64,000 bases of DNA, taken from contig NZ_JANIAA010000003.1 in assembly GCF_024505145.1 (NCBI RefSeq), positions 124,001 to 188,000 on the forward strand, written 5' to 3'. A model generated the notes under the pieces. The model worked only from the letters and a program-made list of their open reading frames with translations, was not told the origin of the DNA and did not search any database. Origin of the DNA: Streptomyces rugosispiralis. GTDB lineage: Bacteria; Actinomycetota; Actinomycetes; Streptomycetales; Streptomycetaceae. Shown here one piece after another: positions 49,949 through 61,820 of this stretch. How positions within the stretch are numbered: the stretch's first letter is position 1; each line of letters begins with the position of its first letter. The position numbers and the translations under genes were made by a program.

Positions 49949-51490
49949 TCAGCCCCCGTAGTGGTCCAGCGGTGGGGCGACATCGGCCAGGACGCCGGGA
50001 GGCGGGGGCGCAGCCATCAGGGTTCCCCTTCCGGACGTGGACGGTTTCTGGACGTAGGCGGTGAGTCCGGTGCCCGGCAGGCGGTGGGGGGTCCAGGTGC
50101 GGGCGTAGTGGGGAGGGCCGGAGCCGGTCCTGGCGAGGGCGGCGGTGGGTTCGCGGGTGGCACGGCGCAGCAGGGCGGGCGCGGTGATGTCGCGGTTGTT
50201 GCCGCCCACGTTGGCCGAGGCGCAGCCGGCGTCGTAGCCGATGGGCGGGGCGTGTTCGCCGCTGACCAGGCAGGGCGGGGTGAGTCCGAGGCGGCGCAGG
50301 TCGTGGGCGGCGGTGCGGTAGCGGGCGGCGGTGGCGCGGGCGGCGGCGGTATTGCGGTCGAGCACCTCGTACTGCGCGGCCAGGTGCAGGGCGAGCAGCG
50401 CGGCCGCCAGCCCGGCGGCCAGGGCGCGGGCCCGGGGCGGGCGGATGGCCCGCGCGGTGTGTGCGGCCAGGGCGGCGAGCGGAAGGGAGAGCAGGGCGTA
50501 GACGGGCAGCAGGAAGCGCGGCGCCGAGTAGTCGATGAGCACCAGGTAGGGGATGCTCAGCGTGGCGGCGCAGGCGATGGGGAGCAGGATGACCGCGTCG
50601 CGCCGGGCCCGCCAGGCCAGGACCCAGGCGATGAGGGCGAGGACGGGCAGGGCCAGCCACCACAGGGTGAGCTCGGGGTGGGTGAGCGGGTGGTGGCAGG
50701 GGCGGCAGAGCAGGGGGCCGTTGAGGCTGCGCCATGCCATGCCGCCCACCCAGTGCGTGCCCATGCCGCCCTCGGTGGTGCTGGAGAGGTGCAGCCGGGC
50801 GCCGATCCCGCCCCAGCGCGCGTACGCCTCCGCCACCCACTCGGCGCCGCCCACGGCGAACCCGCCTGCCACGGCGAGCGCGGGCGCCGGACGCCGCCAG
50901 GCCGGGACGATCGCGCACGCCGCGAGCAGGGGCAGGGCGAGCCAGACGCCGTCGGAGAAGCGGAAGCAGGTGGCGGCCGCGACCGTGGCGCCCAGACCGA
51001 GCAGGGCCCGCCGCCCCACAGGGGGGCGTGCGGCACGCAGGAACCAGCCGACGGCCGCCACCGCGGACAGGGCCACCCACAGGTTGGGCATGGCCTGCGG
51101 CCCGTAGAGCAGGGTGGTCCACAGACCGGCGAAGAGCAGCGCGGCCAGGGCGGTCCGCCCGGGGCCGAGCAGCGGCTGCCAGACGCGGTAGGCCGCGTAC
51201 AGGGCGGCGGCGGACAGCAGCGCCAGGACGACCCGGAGCACGGTGCCGCCACCGGAGTCGGTGACGGCGAGGACGGGGGCGGCCAGAAGGCTGATACCGC
51301 GCGAGCGCGGGGCGCTGAAGTACGCCGCCGGGCGGTGCGGATCGACCTGGGAGAGGTACACCGTTTCGTCCCAGCCCAGCCCCAGGTGCGGGACGACGAG
51401 GGCGAGTTGGGCCACCGCATAGGCGAGGGCGACCAGCGCCGGCCACGGTATCCGGCGTGGCGGGCGGATGGCCGTACGCGAAGCGATCAC
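49949..51490 (-). CDS. GT-C (family 39-like) membrane glycosyltransferase
   Basis: 513 residues with about 10-12 membrane segments. An early loop has the GT-C signature G-L-G-W-D-E-T-V-Y-L, the Asp-Glu dyad found in polyprenol-phosphate-sugar-dependent transferases such as PMT/ArnT. A C-terminal soluble part begins about residue 390. GTG 51490 overlaps the UppP stop (GTGA), so it is cotranscribed with UppP and, by orientation, with the GT4 gene upstream. A role in transferring sugars from a lipid carrier is inferred from the motif and the UppP partner. Confidence 0.75.
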   Translation of the reverse strand: MIASRTAIRPPRRIPWPALVALAYAVAQLALVVPHLGLGWDETVYLSQVDPHRPAAYFSAPRSRGISLLAAPVLAVTDSGGGTVLRVVLALLSAAALYAAYRVWQPLLGPGRTALAALLFAGLWTTLLYGPQAMPNLWVALSAVAAVGWFLRAARPPVGRRALLGLGATVAAATCFRFSDGVWLALPLLAACAIVPAWRRPAPALAVAGGFAVGGAEWVAEAYARWGGIGARLHLSSTTEGGMGTHWVGGMAWRSLNGPLLCRPCHHPLTHPELTLWWLALPVLALIAWVLAWRARRDAVILLPIACAATLSIPYLVLIDYSAPRFLLPVYALLSLPLAALAAHTARAIRPPRARALAAGLAAALLALHLAAQYEVLDRNTAAARATAARYRTAAHDLRRLGLTPPCLVSGEHAPPIGYDAGCASANVGGNNRDITAPALLRRATREPTAALARTGSGPPHYARTWTPHRLPGTGLTAYVQKPSTSGRGTLMAAPPPPGVLADVAPPLDHYGG

Positions 51491-52323
51491 GCGGTGAGCA
51501 CCCCGGTACCCAGCAGGCCGAGCAGCAGCAGGCCGACGACGACGCGATAGACGACGAAGGCGTTGAAGGAGTGCTTGGCGACGAACTTCAGCAGCCAGGC
51601 GATCGAGGCGTAGGCGACCACGAACGAGACGGCGGTGCCCACCACGAGGGGGGCGGCGCCGACCCCGGCGCCGACGGCGTCCTTCAGCTCGTACAGGCCC
51701 GCGCCGGTCAGCGCCGGGATGCCGAGGAAGAAGGACAGCCGGGTGGCGGCCACCCGGTCCAGGTCGAGGATGAGCGCGGTGGACATGGTGGCGCCGGAGC
51801 GGGAGAAGCCGGGGAAGAGCAGCGCGAGGATCTGCGAGCAGCCGACCAGCATCGCGTCCTTGAAGCTCGTGTCGTCCTCGCCGCGCTTGTGGCGGCCCAT
51901 CTGATCGGCCACCCACATCACAGCGGACCCGGCGACGAGGGAGCCTGCGACCACCCACAGGGATGCGAGCGGGCCCTCGATGAAGGGTTTCGCGGCCAGG
52001 CCCACGATCACGATCGGGATGGTGGCGTAGATGACCCACCAGGCGAACTTGTAGTCGTGGTGGTGGCGCTGTTCGCGGTGGGCGAGTCCGCGACCCCAGG
52101 CGGAGACGATCCGCACGATGTCCTTGAAGAAGTACACCAGCACCGCGGCGATCGCGCCGACCTGGATGACGGCGGTGAAGCCGACCACGGAGGTGTCGTC
52201 GACCGGGATGCCCATCAGCCCTTCGGTGATCTTCAGATGGCCGGTGGAGGAGACCGGGAGGAACTCCGTGATGCCTTCGACAATGCCGAGGATGGCCGCC
52301 TGGCCGATGCTGATGGCGCTCAT
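51487..52323 (-). CDS. uppP: Undecaprenyl-diphosphate phosphatase
   Basis: 278 residues with about eight membrane segments. The two catalytic motifs are G-I-V-E-G-I-T-E-F-L-P-V-S-S-T-G-H (11-27) and F-P-G-F-S-R-S-G-A-T. It recycles the C55 carrier and is the target step for bacitracin resistance. ATG 52323 is used. The stop overlaps the GT-C gene start. The GT4 gene is 82 bases upstream on the same strand, so the three genes probably form one envelope operon. Confidence 0.95.
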   Translation of the reverse strand: MSAISIGQAAILGIVEGITEFLPVSSTGHLKITEGLMGIPVDDTSVVGFTAVIQVGAIAAVLVYFFKDIVRIVSAWGRGLAHREQRHHHDYKFAWWVIYATIPIVIVGLAAKPFIEGPLASLWVVAGSLVAGSAVMWVADQMGRHKRGEDDTSFKDAMLVGCSQILALLFPGFSRSGATMSTALILDLDRVAATRLSFFLGIPALTGAGLYELKDAVGAGVGAAPLVVGTAVSFVVAYASIAWLLKFVAKHSFNAFVVYRVVVGLLLLGLLGTGVLTA

Positions 52324-52405
52324 CTGGATCCGTTTCTGTGGTGGAGGGGGCGGGCCGGGTCCGCCGCGGAACGGCGTGGTGCGACCGCGGCGAGTGGGAT
52401 GGGAG

Positions 52406-53632
52406 TCAGCGGCGCGGTCGGCGCAGGGCCCGGCCCACGCGGCTGCGCCAGCGGGCCTTGCGGCGCTGCCGGGCACGCGAGGAACGCGTGGCGGCGAGGT
52501 CGTCGAACAGTTCCTCGTAGGCGTGGGCCACATGGGCCGGATCGAAGCGGCGGGCCGCGGCGCGGGCGGCCTCGCCCATGCGGCGGCGGCCGGGCTCGTC
52601 GGCGATCAGGTCGCTCAGCGCGGCGGCCAGCGCCTGCCGGTCGCCCATGGGGACCAGGCGGCCGTCGACGCCGTCGTCGATGATCTCGGCGGGGCCGAGC
52701 GGGCAGTCGGTGGCGACCACCGGTATGCCGCAGCGCATCGCCTCGACCAGGGTCATGCCGAAGGACTCCGCGTCGGAGGCGGAGGCGACGATCGACGCCT
52801 TCGCGAACTCGGCCTCGATCGGGGACACCGCGCCCATCAGCGCCGCCCGACCGCTCAGGCCCCGCTCCTCGATCAGCCGCTGGAGCCGGTCCTTGTCGGC
52901 GCCCGCGCCATAGACGCGCAGCGACCAGTCGGAGTGCTTGGCGGCGACCTCGGTGAACGCCTCGATGAGCAGGTCGAAACGCTTGGCGCGCACCAGGCGT
53001 CCGGCCGCGGCGATGACGGGGGCGCTGCCGTCGGTGGGGGCGGTGCCGTCGGTGGGCGGCAGGCCGGGGTCGGGCACGCCGTTGGGGACGGCCAGGATCC
53101 GCACGCCCGGCAGCCGCATCCTCGCCCGGTAGACGGCCGCGTCGGCGTCGGTCGTGGTGACCAGGGCATCCAGGTCGCGGTAGTTCCGGGCGAGTTGGGC
53201 GCGCAACTTCTTGGTGTGCATGTCGTGGGTGAGGTGTTCCTGGGCGATGCGCAGCGCCCGGGTCGGGGCGAAGCGGGCCAGGTACACGTTGATGCCCGGC
53301 CGGGTGCCGATGATCACGTCCGCCTCGCAGTTCCGCAGGTACTCCCGCGCCCGCTGGTCGGTGAGGCGGCTGTACTGCTCGTACCGCTTCTCGGCGGCGG
53401 GGAAGACCTCGGCCGGCCGGTGCAGCAGCGGGTCGGCGGCGTCCGCGCGCAGGTCGACCAGGGGCACCACCGTCACCCTTGGATCGACGGCGAACCGCGG
53501 GCGGGTGCGGTGGCGGAGCATCGACACGATCGTCACCTCGTGCCGGTCGGCGAGCGCGGCGGCGAGATTGAGAGTGGTGCGGATCGTGCCGCCGATCGCG
53601 TACACGTTGTGGATCAGGAAGGTGATCTTCAC
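52406..53632 (-). CDS. GT4 family glycosyltransferase
   Basis: 408 residues, GT-B fold. The N-terminal half starts M-K-I-T-F-L-I-H-N-V-Y-A-I-G-G-T and the C-terminal half has the nucleotide-sugar motifs A-A-G-R-L-V-R-A-K-R, A-S-D-A-E-S-F-G-M-T-L-V-E-A-M and G-I-P-V-V-A-T-D-C-P. The last 30 residues are Arg-rich. It probably adds sugars to a lipid or wall polymer. ATG 53632 is used. It leads the operon with UppP and the GT-C enzyme. Confidence 0.9.
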   Translation of the reverse strand: MKITFLIHNVYAIGGTIRTTLNLAAALADRHEVTIVSMLRHRTRPRFAVDPRVTVVPLVDLRADAADPLLHRPAEVFPAAEKRYEQYSRLTDQRAREYLRNCEADVIIGTRPGINVYLARFAPTRALRIAQEHLTHDMHTKKLRAQLARNYRDLDALVTTTDADAAVYRARMRLPGVRILAVPNGVPDPGLPPTDGTAPTDGSAPVIAAAGRLVRAKRFDLLIEAFTEVAAKHSDWSLRVYGAGADKDRLQRLIEERGLSGRAALMGAVSPIEAEFAKASIVASASDAESFGMTLVEAMRCGIPVVATDCPLGPAEIIDDGVDGRLVPMGDRQALAAALSDLIADEPGRRRMGEAARAAARRFDPAHVAHAYEELFDDLAATRSSRARQRRKARWRSRVGRALRRPRR

Positions 53633-53759
53633 TTGGCGCTCCCCACGGTCGGCTCCGCGGCGGTACGGGTCCGGGCGCGACGGCCGATCAGGAAGGGGGC
53701 GGCATCCAGCGGATCAAGAGCCAAAGGCACCGCGGGGTCCTTTCCGGCCGCGCGCCGCC

Positions 53760-53779
53760 CAGGGCAGAGTTCTGCCCTG
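53760..53779. promoter_or_regulatory. Perfect inverted repeat CAGGGCAGA-GT-TCTGCCCTG
   Basis: 9-bp arms with a 2-nt centre, between the GT4 start and the BlaI operators. An operator or a hairpin for the GT4 leader are both possible. Confidence 0.5.
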
Positions 53780-53816
53780 GTACGAGCACATGGCACACTG
53801 GGGAGACAGCGACTTT

Positions 53817-53828
53817 TACACCGGTGTA
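53817..53828. promoter_or_regulatory. BlaI-type operator 1
   Basis: TACACCGGTGTA, a perfect palindrome with the TACA...TGTA half sites of BlaI/MecI operators. Confidence 0.75.
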
Positions 53829-53833
53829 GGAGT

Positions 53834-53849
53834 CCTACACGAGTGTAGG
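53834..53849. promoter_or_regulatory. BlaI-type operator 2
   Basis: CCTACACGAGTGTAGG, 7-bp perfect arms, centre 19 bp from operator 1 and 26 bases before the BlaI start. Two operators suggest cooperative autorepression. Confidence 0.75.
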
Positions 53850-53874
53850 AGATAACGGAAGGGACGCCAAACGC

Positions 53875-54252
53875 ATGGGCACCCGCACGCCAGGACAGGG
53901 CCCGAAGCTGCCCAACGGTGCACGCGAGGCCGAGATCCTCGAATTGCTGCAGCGGGCCGATGGCGCGCTGACCCCCCGCGAGGTCACCGAACGTCTGGGC
54001 AGCGAGCTGGCGTACAACAGCGTGGTGACGATCCTCACCCGCATGCACACCAAGCGGCTGCTCACCCGCACTCCGCGCGGCCGGGCCTACGCCTACGCCC
54101 CCGTGACCGACGACCCCGGCTTCGCCGCCCGCCGCATGCGCTCGGTCCTGGAGGAGCGGTCCGACCGCCAGGACGTCCTCGCCCGCTTCGCCGACGGCCT
54201 GTCCACCACCGACGCGGATCTGCTGCGCCAACTGCTCGACCCCGACCAGTAG
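53875..54252 (+). CDS. BlaI/MecI/CopY-family repressor
   Basis: 125 residues. The N-terminal winged helix has E-A-E-I-L-E-L-L, L-T-P-R-E-V-T-E-R-L and N-S-V-V-T-I-L-T-R-M; the C-terminal helix pair forms the dimer and holds the region cleaved by the partner protease in BlaI. It is probably inactivated by the M56 protease encoded 15 bases downstream. It is autorepressed through the two palindromes just upstream. In actinomycetes these pairs control genes other than beta-lactamases; no beta-lactamase is seen here. GAAGGGA precedes ATG 53875. Confidence 0.93.
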   Translation: MGTRTPGQGPKLPNGAREAEILELLQRADGALTPREVTERLGSELAYNSVVTILTRMHTKRLLTRTPRGRAYAYAPVTDDPGFAARRMRSVLEERSDRQDVLARFADGLSTTDADLLRQLLDPDQ

Positions 54253-54267
54253 GAAGAGGCCGCCGAG

Positions 54268-55200
54268 ATGCGCATCGCCGTCTACATCCCGCTGCTGCTC
54301 TCCCTGCTCGCTCCCCTGGGAGCACGCCCCCTGGCGGAGCGGTGCGAACCCCGCCTGGCGACCTGGCTGCTCACCGCCTCGGCCCTCGTGCTGGGCACGG
54401 CGACCACCATCTCACTGGGCCTGCTGGCCATCACCGGGCTGATCCGCGTCCCCGAGCTGGCCGGTCTGGGCCACTGGTCGGCCCACACCGCGCAGCGCGA
54501 CGACCCCGCCGAGCTGTCCGTCGCCCTGATCGCCGGCCTCCTGCTCGGCGCCGCCGTCCTCATGGCCGCCCGCATGCTCTGGCGGCGCGCCCGCACCCTG
54601 GCCACCGCCGCCCTGGAAGCGGCCTGTATGCCCGCCGAGGACGGCCTGGTCGTGATCGATGACGAGGCCCCCAACGCCTTCGCCATCCCCGGCCTGCCCG
54701 GCCGCGTCGTCGTCTCCACCGGCATGCTGCACACCCTGGACGAGACCGAGCGCCACATCCTGCTCGCCCACGAACGCGCCCACCTCACGGCCCACCATTA
54801 CGCCTTCGTCGCCCTGACCCAGCTCGGCGCCGCCGCCAACCCCCTGCTACGCCCGCTCGCCACGGCCGTGACGTACACCATCGAACGGTGGGCCGACGAG
54901 AACGCGGCCACCGCCACCGGCGACCGCGAGCGGGTCGCCCGCACCGTCGGGAAGGCCGCCCTCGCCGCCCACCACGCCCCCGGCCGCACCCCGGGCGCCG
55001 CCCTGGCCATCCTCGGCCGCCGCACCCCGCTCGCCGCCGCCGGGCCCGTGCCACGCCGCGTCGCCGCCCTCCTCGCTCCCCCCTTCGGCCGCCACCCCCT
55101 CCTCACCGTCGCGACAGCCACGGTCCTCGCCGTCACCGCCCTGTCCACCGCCGAGGCCACCCACGACCTCCATCTCCTGCTGGAGGCCGTCGGCGCCTGA
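54268..55200 (+). CDS. M56 family membrane peptidase (BlaR1-like partner)
   Basis: 310 residues. Three membrane segments precede the zinc domain with H-E-R-A-H at 168-172 in place of the usual H-E-x-x-H of BlaR1 (the required spacing is kept), and a last segment ends the protein. It has no penicillin-binding sensor domain, so it is a short, sensor-less M56 protein. It lies 15 bases after the BlaI gene and forms an operon with it. The signal it responds to is unknown; the adjacent UppP/glycosyltransferase operon makes a cell-envelope cue plausible (inference). Confidence 0.9.
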   Translation: MRIAVYIPLLLSLLAPLGARPLAERCEPRLATWLLTASALVLGTATTISLGLLAITGLIRVPELAGLGHWSAHTAQRDDPAELSVALIAGLLLGAAVLMAARMLWRRARTLATAALEAACMPAEDGLVVIDDEAPNAFAIPGLPGRVVVSTGMLHTLDETERHILLAHERAHLTAHHYAFVALTQLGAAANPLLRPLATAVTYTIERWADENAATATGDRERVARTVGKAALAAHHAPGRTPGAALAILGRRTPLAAAGPVPRRVAALLAPPFGRHPLLTVATATVLAVTALSTAEATHDLHLLLEAVGA

Positions 55201-55213
55201 TGGAACGCGGCGG

Positions 55214-58200
55214 TCAGTAGACGTCGCGCAGGTAGCGCTTGTCGGTGGCGAGTTGTTTGACGTACGCCGCCGCCCCGGCCTCGTCCAGGCCGCCGTGGAC
55301 GGCGGCGATGTCCCGCAGGGCCTGGTCGACGTCCTCGGCCATGCGGGAGGCGTCGCCGCAGACGTAGAAGTGGGCGCCGTCCTGGAGCCAGGACCACAGC
55401 AGGTGGCCGTGTTCACGCATGCGGTCCTGGACGTATTTCTTGGCGCGCTCGTCGCGGGAGAACGCGGTGTCCAGGCGGGTGAGGATGCCATCGGCGAGGA
55501 ACGCGGCCAGTTCCTCCTCGTAGTAGAAGTCGGTGGCGCGGTGCTGTTCCCCGAAGAACAGCCAGTTCGGGGCGCGGTGGCCGCGGGCCCGGCGTTCCTC
55601 CAGGAAGGCGATGAAGGGCGCGATGCCGGTGCCGGGGCCGACCATCACCGCCGGGGTGGCGGGGTCGGCGGGCAGGCGGAAGTGGGGTACGCGCTGGACC
55701 CGGACCGGTACTCGGGTGCCCGGCCCGGCGTCGGCGAGGAAGGCGGAGCAGACGCCCTGGCGCGTACGGCCACCCAGGTTCTCGTAACGGACGACGGAGA
55801 CCGTCAGCGACACCAGGTGGGGGTCGGTCAGCGGGCTGGACGATATGGAGTACAGGCGGTGCCGCAGGCGCCCCAGCACATCGGTCCACTCCTGCGCCCC
55901 GGCCCGGATGCCGAACTCGGCGAGCACGTCCACGGCCTGCCGTCCCCAGGACCACTTCGCCAGCTCTCCCTGGTTGTCCGGGCGCAGGAGCTTCCGCAGG
56001 TCACGGGGGTCGCGGGTGCGATCGGCGACGAAGCGCAGCAGGCCGGGCGTGATACGGGTGATGTCCAGATGGCGCGACAGGGCCTCGGCGAAGGGCACCT
56101 CTCCCACGCTCTCGACCTGAACGGTCGCGTTCGGGTCGAGGCCGGTGACGGCCAGCCACTCGGCGACGAGGCCGGGCCAGTTGAGCGGTCGCACCGCCAG
56201 GGCGTCACCGGCCTCGTAGCCCAGTGGGGTCTCGCTGTCGCGGGTGTCGAAGGTGAAGCGGCGGACCTCCTTGCCCGCGCCAGGCAGACCCAGGCGACGG
56301 TTGCCGGTCAGGCGGGCGTTGGCGGGGGCCGTGGCGGTGGCGGGAATGCCCGACCCGAGCGGCGTCCCGGCTGTGGGGGGAGGCGGGGCGGGCGCCGGTG
56401 GCTCGGCGCTCTTCAGCTCGGCGCTCTTCAGCGTGGCGTTCTTCAGCGCCGTGAGTACCTGGTCGAGCCAGGCCCCGGCCTCGGCCTCGTAGTCCGGTTC
56501 GCAGTCGGTACGCGGGGCCAGCCGCATCGCGCCCAGTTCTTCCATCCTCCGGTCGAGGCGGCGGCCGTGGCCGCAGAAGTCGTCGTAGGAGGAGTCGCCG
56601 AAGGCCAGAACGGAGTAGCGCCGGTCCGGCAGGCGCGGCGCGTCGGGCGCGGTGAGGGCGGCCCAGAAGCGGGTGCCGTTGTCCGGTGCGTCGCCGTCGC
56701 CGAAGGTGCTCGTGATCAGCAGCAGGTCGGCGTCGGACGGCAGCGCGGCGGGGTCGGCCTCGTCCATGGGCACGCGGGAGGCGGCGTGGCCGTGCGCGGT
56801 GAGCCGCTCCACCGTGGCGGCCGCGAACTCCTCGGCGTTCCCGGTCTGGGACGCCCAGAGGATCACGATCTGGCGGCTCGGCATGTCCGCGGCCGGGGAG
56901 GACGACCGCGGGGAGTCGCCGACGTCGTGCGCGGTGGGACGCGCCGCCTCGGCTCCGGAGGCTCCGGTGGCTCCGGAGGATCCGGCGGCTCTGGAGTACA
57001 TCCCGGCCAGCACGCCGTTCACCCACAGGGCGTGTGACGGGCTGAACGGGGCGTCCGCGGGCAGCATCGGCACGCCGGGCGCCCCGGACGGGATACCGGC
57101 GAGGAAGCCGGTCAGATACCGGCGTTCGGGTTCGGTGAGGGCCGGCGGCGGGGCGGGTTCCAGCCCGAAGAGTGCGCGAGCGGAAGCTGGGACGGCGGGC
57201 GGTGGCGGGACCGCCGTGCCCGCGGTGGACGCCGTGGCCGTGGACTGTGCGCCCGCCGACGCCGGAGGCCGCACCGTCACCGGGGTGGCCACCCTGGTCA
57301 GCGAAACCGCGCACACCTTGAACTCGGGCTGGAACGACAGCGGATCGACGGCGTCGCCGGTCACCGCGTTCACGCTGAGGTACTCCCCGAACAGGTCGTT
57401 CCAGTGGAACGGGGCGAAACAACAGCCGGGCCGCACCCGGTCGGTGACGACCGCGGGCAGTACGGCCCGGCCGCGCCGCGAGGCGACTTCCACCGAATCC
57501 CCCTCGGCGACGCCCAGCCCGGCCGCGTCCCGCGGGTGCACCTCCACGAACGGGCCGGGGCTGAGCTTGTTCAGCCGGGGCACCTTGGCCGTCTTCGTCA
57601 GGGTGTGCCACTGATCCCGCAGGCGGCCGGTGTTGAGTAGGTACGGGTAGTCGTCATCGGGCAGTTCGGCGGCCGGTATGTGCGGGCGGGGGTGGAAGAC
57701 CGCGCGGCCGCTCGCGGTCGGGAAGCGCGGCGAGCCGTCCGCACCGACGTACCGGATCGGATTGCGGTCGGACCCCTCGGCGCTCGCGGCGGGCCACTGC
57801 ACCGGGGTGGACCGCAGCCGCTGGTAGCTCACACCGCGCAGATCCCAGCCGGTCACCGGATTCCAGGCACGCTTGATCTCCTCGAAGACCTCCTCCGCGC
57901 TGTCGTACCCGAAGCCCTGCTCAAAGCCCATGGCACGGGCCACGGCCGCGATGATGCGCCAGTCCGCCAGCGCCTCGCCGGGCGGATCGACGGCCGGGCG
58001 GGCGAGGGTGAGGTTGCGCTCGCTGTTGATCAGGACGCTCTCGGTCTCGGTCCACAGCGCGCCGGGCAGCACGACATCGGCGTACGCGTTCGTCTCCGTC
58101 TCGGCGAACACGTCCTGCGTGACGACGAATTCGGCGGCCTCCAGGGCCTCGATGACCGTCTTGCGGTTCGCGACGGAGGCGACCGGGTTGGTGCAGATGA

Positions 58201-59452
58201 TCCAGCATGCCTTGATGTCCCCGTCGGCCATCTTCCGGAACATCTCGACGGTGCCCTTGCCGACGCCGTCCGCGCGGATCGTGTCCGGCGGCAGCTCCCA
58301 CAGGTGCTCGACGAAGGCCCGGTCGGCATCGGCGAGCACCGACCGCTGACCGGGGAGTCCCGGACCCATGTAGCCCATCTCCCGGCCGCCCATGGCGTTG
58401 GGCTGTCCGGTCAGGGAGAAGGGCCCGCTGCCCGGGCGGCAGATCGCGCCCGTGGCGAGGTGGAGGTTGACCAGCGCGTTGGTGTTCCAGGTGCCGTGCG
58501 TGGACTGGTTGAGGCCCATCGTCCAGCAGCTCATCCACTCGCCCGCCCCGCCGATCAGCCGGGCCGCCTCGCGGATGTCGTCCTCCGGGATGCCGGTGAT
58601 CTCCGCGACGGTGGCGGGCGGGTAGTCGGCGAGGAACTCCGGTATCGCCTCCCAGCCCTCGGTGTGCGCGGCGATGAACTCGGCGTCGGTGTGGCCGTCG
58701 GCATGCAGGAGGTGCAGCAGCCCATTGAGCAGTGCCAGGTCCGTACCCGGCTCGATCTGCAGGAACAGGTCGGCCTTGGCCGCGGTGGCGGTGCGGCGCG
58801 GATCGACGACGATCAGCTTGGCACCGGCCGACTTCACCCGGTCCATCATCCGCAGGAAGAGGATGGGATGGCAGTCGGCCATGTTGGAGCCGATGACGAG
58901 GAAGACATCGGCCCTGTCGAAGTCCTGATAGGAGCCCGGCGGCCCGTCCGCGCCCAGCGAGAGCTTGTAGCCGGTGCCGGCACTGGCCATGCACAGCCGG
59001 GAGTTCGACTCGATCTGGTTGGTGCGGAGGAACCCCTTGGCCAGCTTGTTCGCGAGGTACTGGGCCTCCAGGCTCATCTGCCCGGACACATAGAGGGCGA
59101 CCGCGTCCGGCCCGTGCTCGTCGACGATCGCCCGCAGCCGGCGCCCCGTCTCGGCGATCGCCTCGTCCCTGGACGTCGGCACCGGCTCTTCCGCACGATG
59201 CGGCCGCCGGAGCGCCGTGGTCAGGCGCCCGGGGGCGGCGAGCAGATCGGCCGTGGTGGCGCCCTTGGCGCACAGTCGGCCGAAATTCGCCGGGTGCGCC
59301 TTGTCCCCGGAAGCCTTCAGGACCGTACGGCGCCCGTCCGGCCCCCTGCCGACATCGAGGACCAAGCCGCATCCCACACCGCAGTACGAGCAGACCGTCC
59401 GCACCTTCGTCGTGTTCGTCGTGTTCTCGCTCCGGGAACCCGACGCGACCAC
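55214..59452 (-). CDS. Fused assimilatory nitrate reductase and sulfite-reductase-type flavoprotein
   Basis: 1412 residues from GTG 59452, which follows AAAAGGAGG at ideal spacing. Domain 1 (1 to about 720) is a molybdopterin-guanine-dinucleotide nitrate reductase: the [4Fe-4S] ligands Cys21, Cys24, Cys28 and Cys61, then the Mo-bis-MGD fold and the C-terminal dinucleotide-binding barrel. A Pro-rich linker with a CysJ-like F-L-A-G motif leads to a flavodoxin domain (about 858-1000, W-A-S-Q-T-G-N) and an FAD/NADPH reductase domain (about 1045-1412, [22 protein letters not shown]). One polypeptide thus reduces nitrate with NADPH. NCBI names such proteins bifunctional; the full fusion is unusual outside actinomycetes. 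Confidence 0.95.
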   Translation of the reverse strand: MVASGSRSENTTNTTKVRTVCSYCGVGCGLVLDVGRGPDGRRTVLKASGDKAHPANFGRLCAKGATTADLLAAPGRLTTALRRPHRAEEPVPTSRDEAIAETGRRLRAIVDEHGPDAVALYVSGQMSLEAQYLANKLAKGFLRTNQIESNSRLCMASAGTGYKLSLGADGPPGSYQDFDRADVFLVIGSNMADCHPILFLRMMDRVKSAGAKLIVVDPRRTATAAKADLFLQIEPGTDLALLNGLLHLLHADGHTDAEFIAAHTEGWEAIPEFLADYPPATVAEITGIPEDDIREAARLIGGAGEWMSCWTMGLNQSTHGTWNTNALVNLHLATGAICRPGSGPFSLTGQPNAMGGREMGYMGPGLPGQRSVLADADRAFVEHLWELPPDTIRADGVGKGTVEMFRKMADGDIKACWIICTNPVASVANRKTVIEALEAAEFVVTQDVFAETETNAYADVVLPGALWTETESVLINSERNLTLARPAVDPPGEALADWRIIAAVARAMGFEQGFGYDSAEEVFEEIKRAWNPVTGWDLRGVSYQRLRSTPVQWPAASAEGSDRNPIRYVGADGSPRFPTASGRAVFHPRPHIPAAELPDDDYPYLLNTGRLRDQWHTLTKTAKVPRLNKLSPGPFVEVHPRDAAGLGVAEGDSVEVASRRGRAVLPAVVTDRVRPGCCFAPFHWNDLFGEYLSVNAVTGDAVDPLSFQPEFKVCAVSLTRVATPVTVRPPASAGAQSTATASTAGTAVPPPPAVPASARALFGLEPAPPPALTEPERRYLTGFLAGIPSGAPGVPMLPADAPFSPSHALWVNGVLAGMYSRAAGSSGATGASGAEAARPTAHDVGDSPRSSSPAADMPSRQIVILWASQTGNAEEFAAATVERLTAHGHAASRVPMDEADPAALPSDADLLLITSTFGDGDAPDNGTRFWAALTAPDAPRLPDRRYSVLAFGDSSYDDFCGHGRRLDRRMEELGAMRLAPRTDCEPDYEAEAGAWLDQVLTALKNATLKSAELKSAEPPAPAPPPPTAGTPLGSGIPATATAPANARLTGNRRLGLPGAGKEVRRFTFDTRDSETPLGYEAGDALAVRPLNWPGLVAEWLAVTGLDPNATVQVESVGEVPFAEALSRHLDITRITPGLLRFVADRTRDPRDLRKLLRPDNQGELAKWSWGRQAVDVLAEFGIRAGAQEWTDVLGRLRHRLYSISSSPLTDPHLVSLTVSVVRYENLGGRTRQGVCSAFLADAGPGTRVPVRVQRVPHFRLPADPATPAVMVGPGTGIAPFIAFLEERRARGHRAPNWLFFGEQHRATDFYYEEELAAFLADGILTRLDTAFSRDERAKKYVQDRMREHGHLLWSWLQDGAHFYVCGDASRMAEDVDQALRDIAAVHGGLDEAGAAAYVKQLATDKRYLRDVY

Positions 59453-59756
59453 GGGCGCCTCCTTTTCCTGTGCTCGGTCCGGTCCAGCCTTCCGGGACCG
59501 TACGAACCGCTCATCGCGCAGGTCTCTCAGGCCGGTCACCAGGGGGAAAACCCACCGCACAGGGCCCGCAGGGCGCCTGTCAGCAGGGATCATACTTCGC
59601 GAGGCCGGGAGGACCGGCGGCTCCGGCCGAACCGCGTCGGGAGCCGCCGTGATGGACATGCCACTGTGAGCCCCGCCGAACGTCCGGCTTACCCTGATTC
59701 GGCCGTTCGTCCGTGGACGGCACGCTCAGCGACCGCTATGCGACCAGGAGTACGCG
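59453..59756. other. 304-nt divergent control region of the nitrate reductase and APC genes
   Basis: No gene is visible. The only site I can name is the GlnR-like half box at 59535. Both divergent promoters must lie here. Confidence 0.55.
59535..59551 (-). promoter_or_regulatory. GlnR-like half box before the nitrate reductase fusion
   Basis: GTCAC-N6-GAAAAC on the plus strand fits the GlnR a/b half sites (GTnAC-N6-GaAAC), 83-99 bases before the fused gene. Only one half-box pair is seen; full boxes usually have two. Confidence 0.45.
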
Positions 59757-61730
<1,974 letters not shown>

Positions 61731-61772
61731 GCGCCGGGATCCCGTTGAAGCCGGGGCCGACGGCGACCCGGG

Positions 61773-61807
61773 CCGTGGGCGTACCGGCTGACCCATGAGG
61801 CCCACGG
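61773..61807. terminator. Possible hairpin between APC and regulator genes
   Basis: CCGTGGGC / GCCCACGG, 8-bp arms with a 19-nt loop, between convergent genes. The long loop makes it weak. Confidence 0.35.
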
Positions 61808-61820
61808 GTCCTCGACGGCC

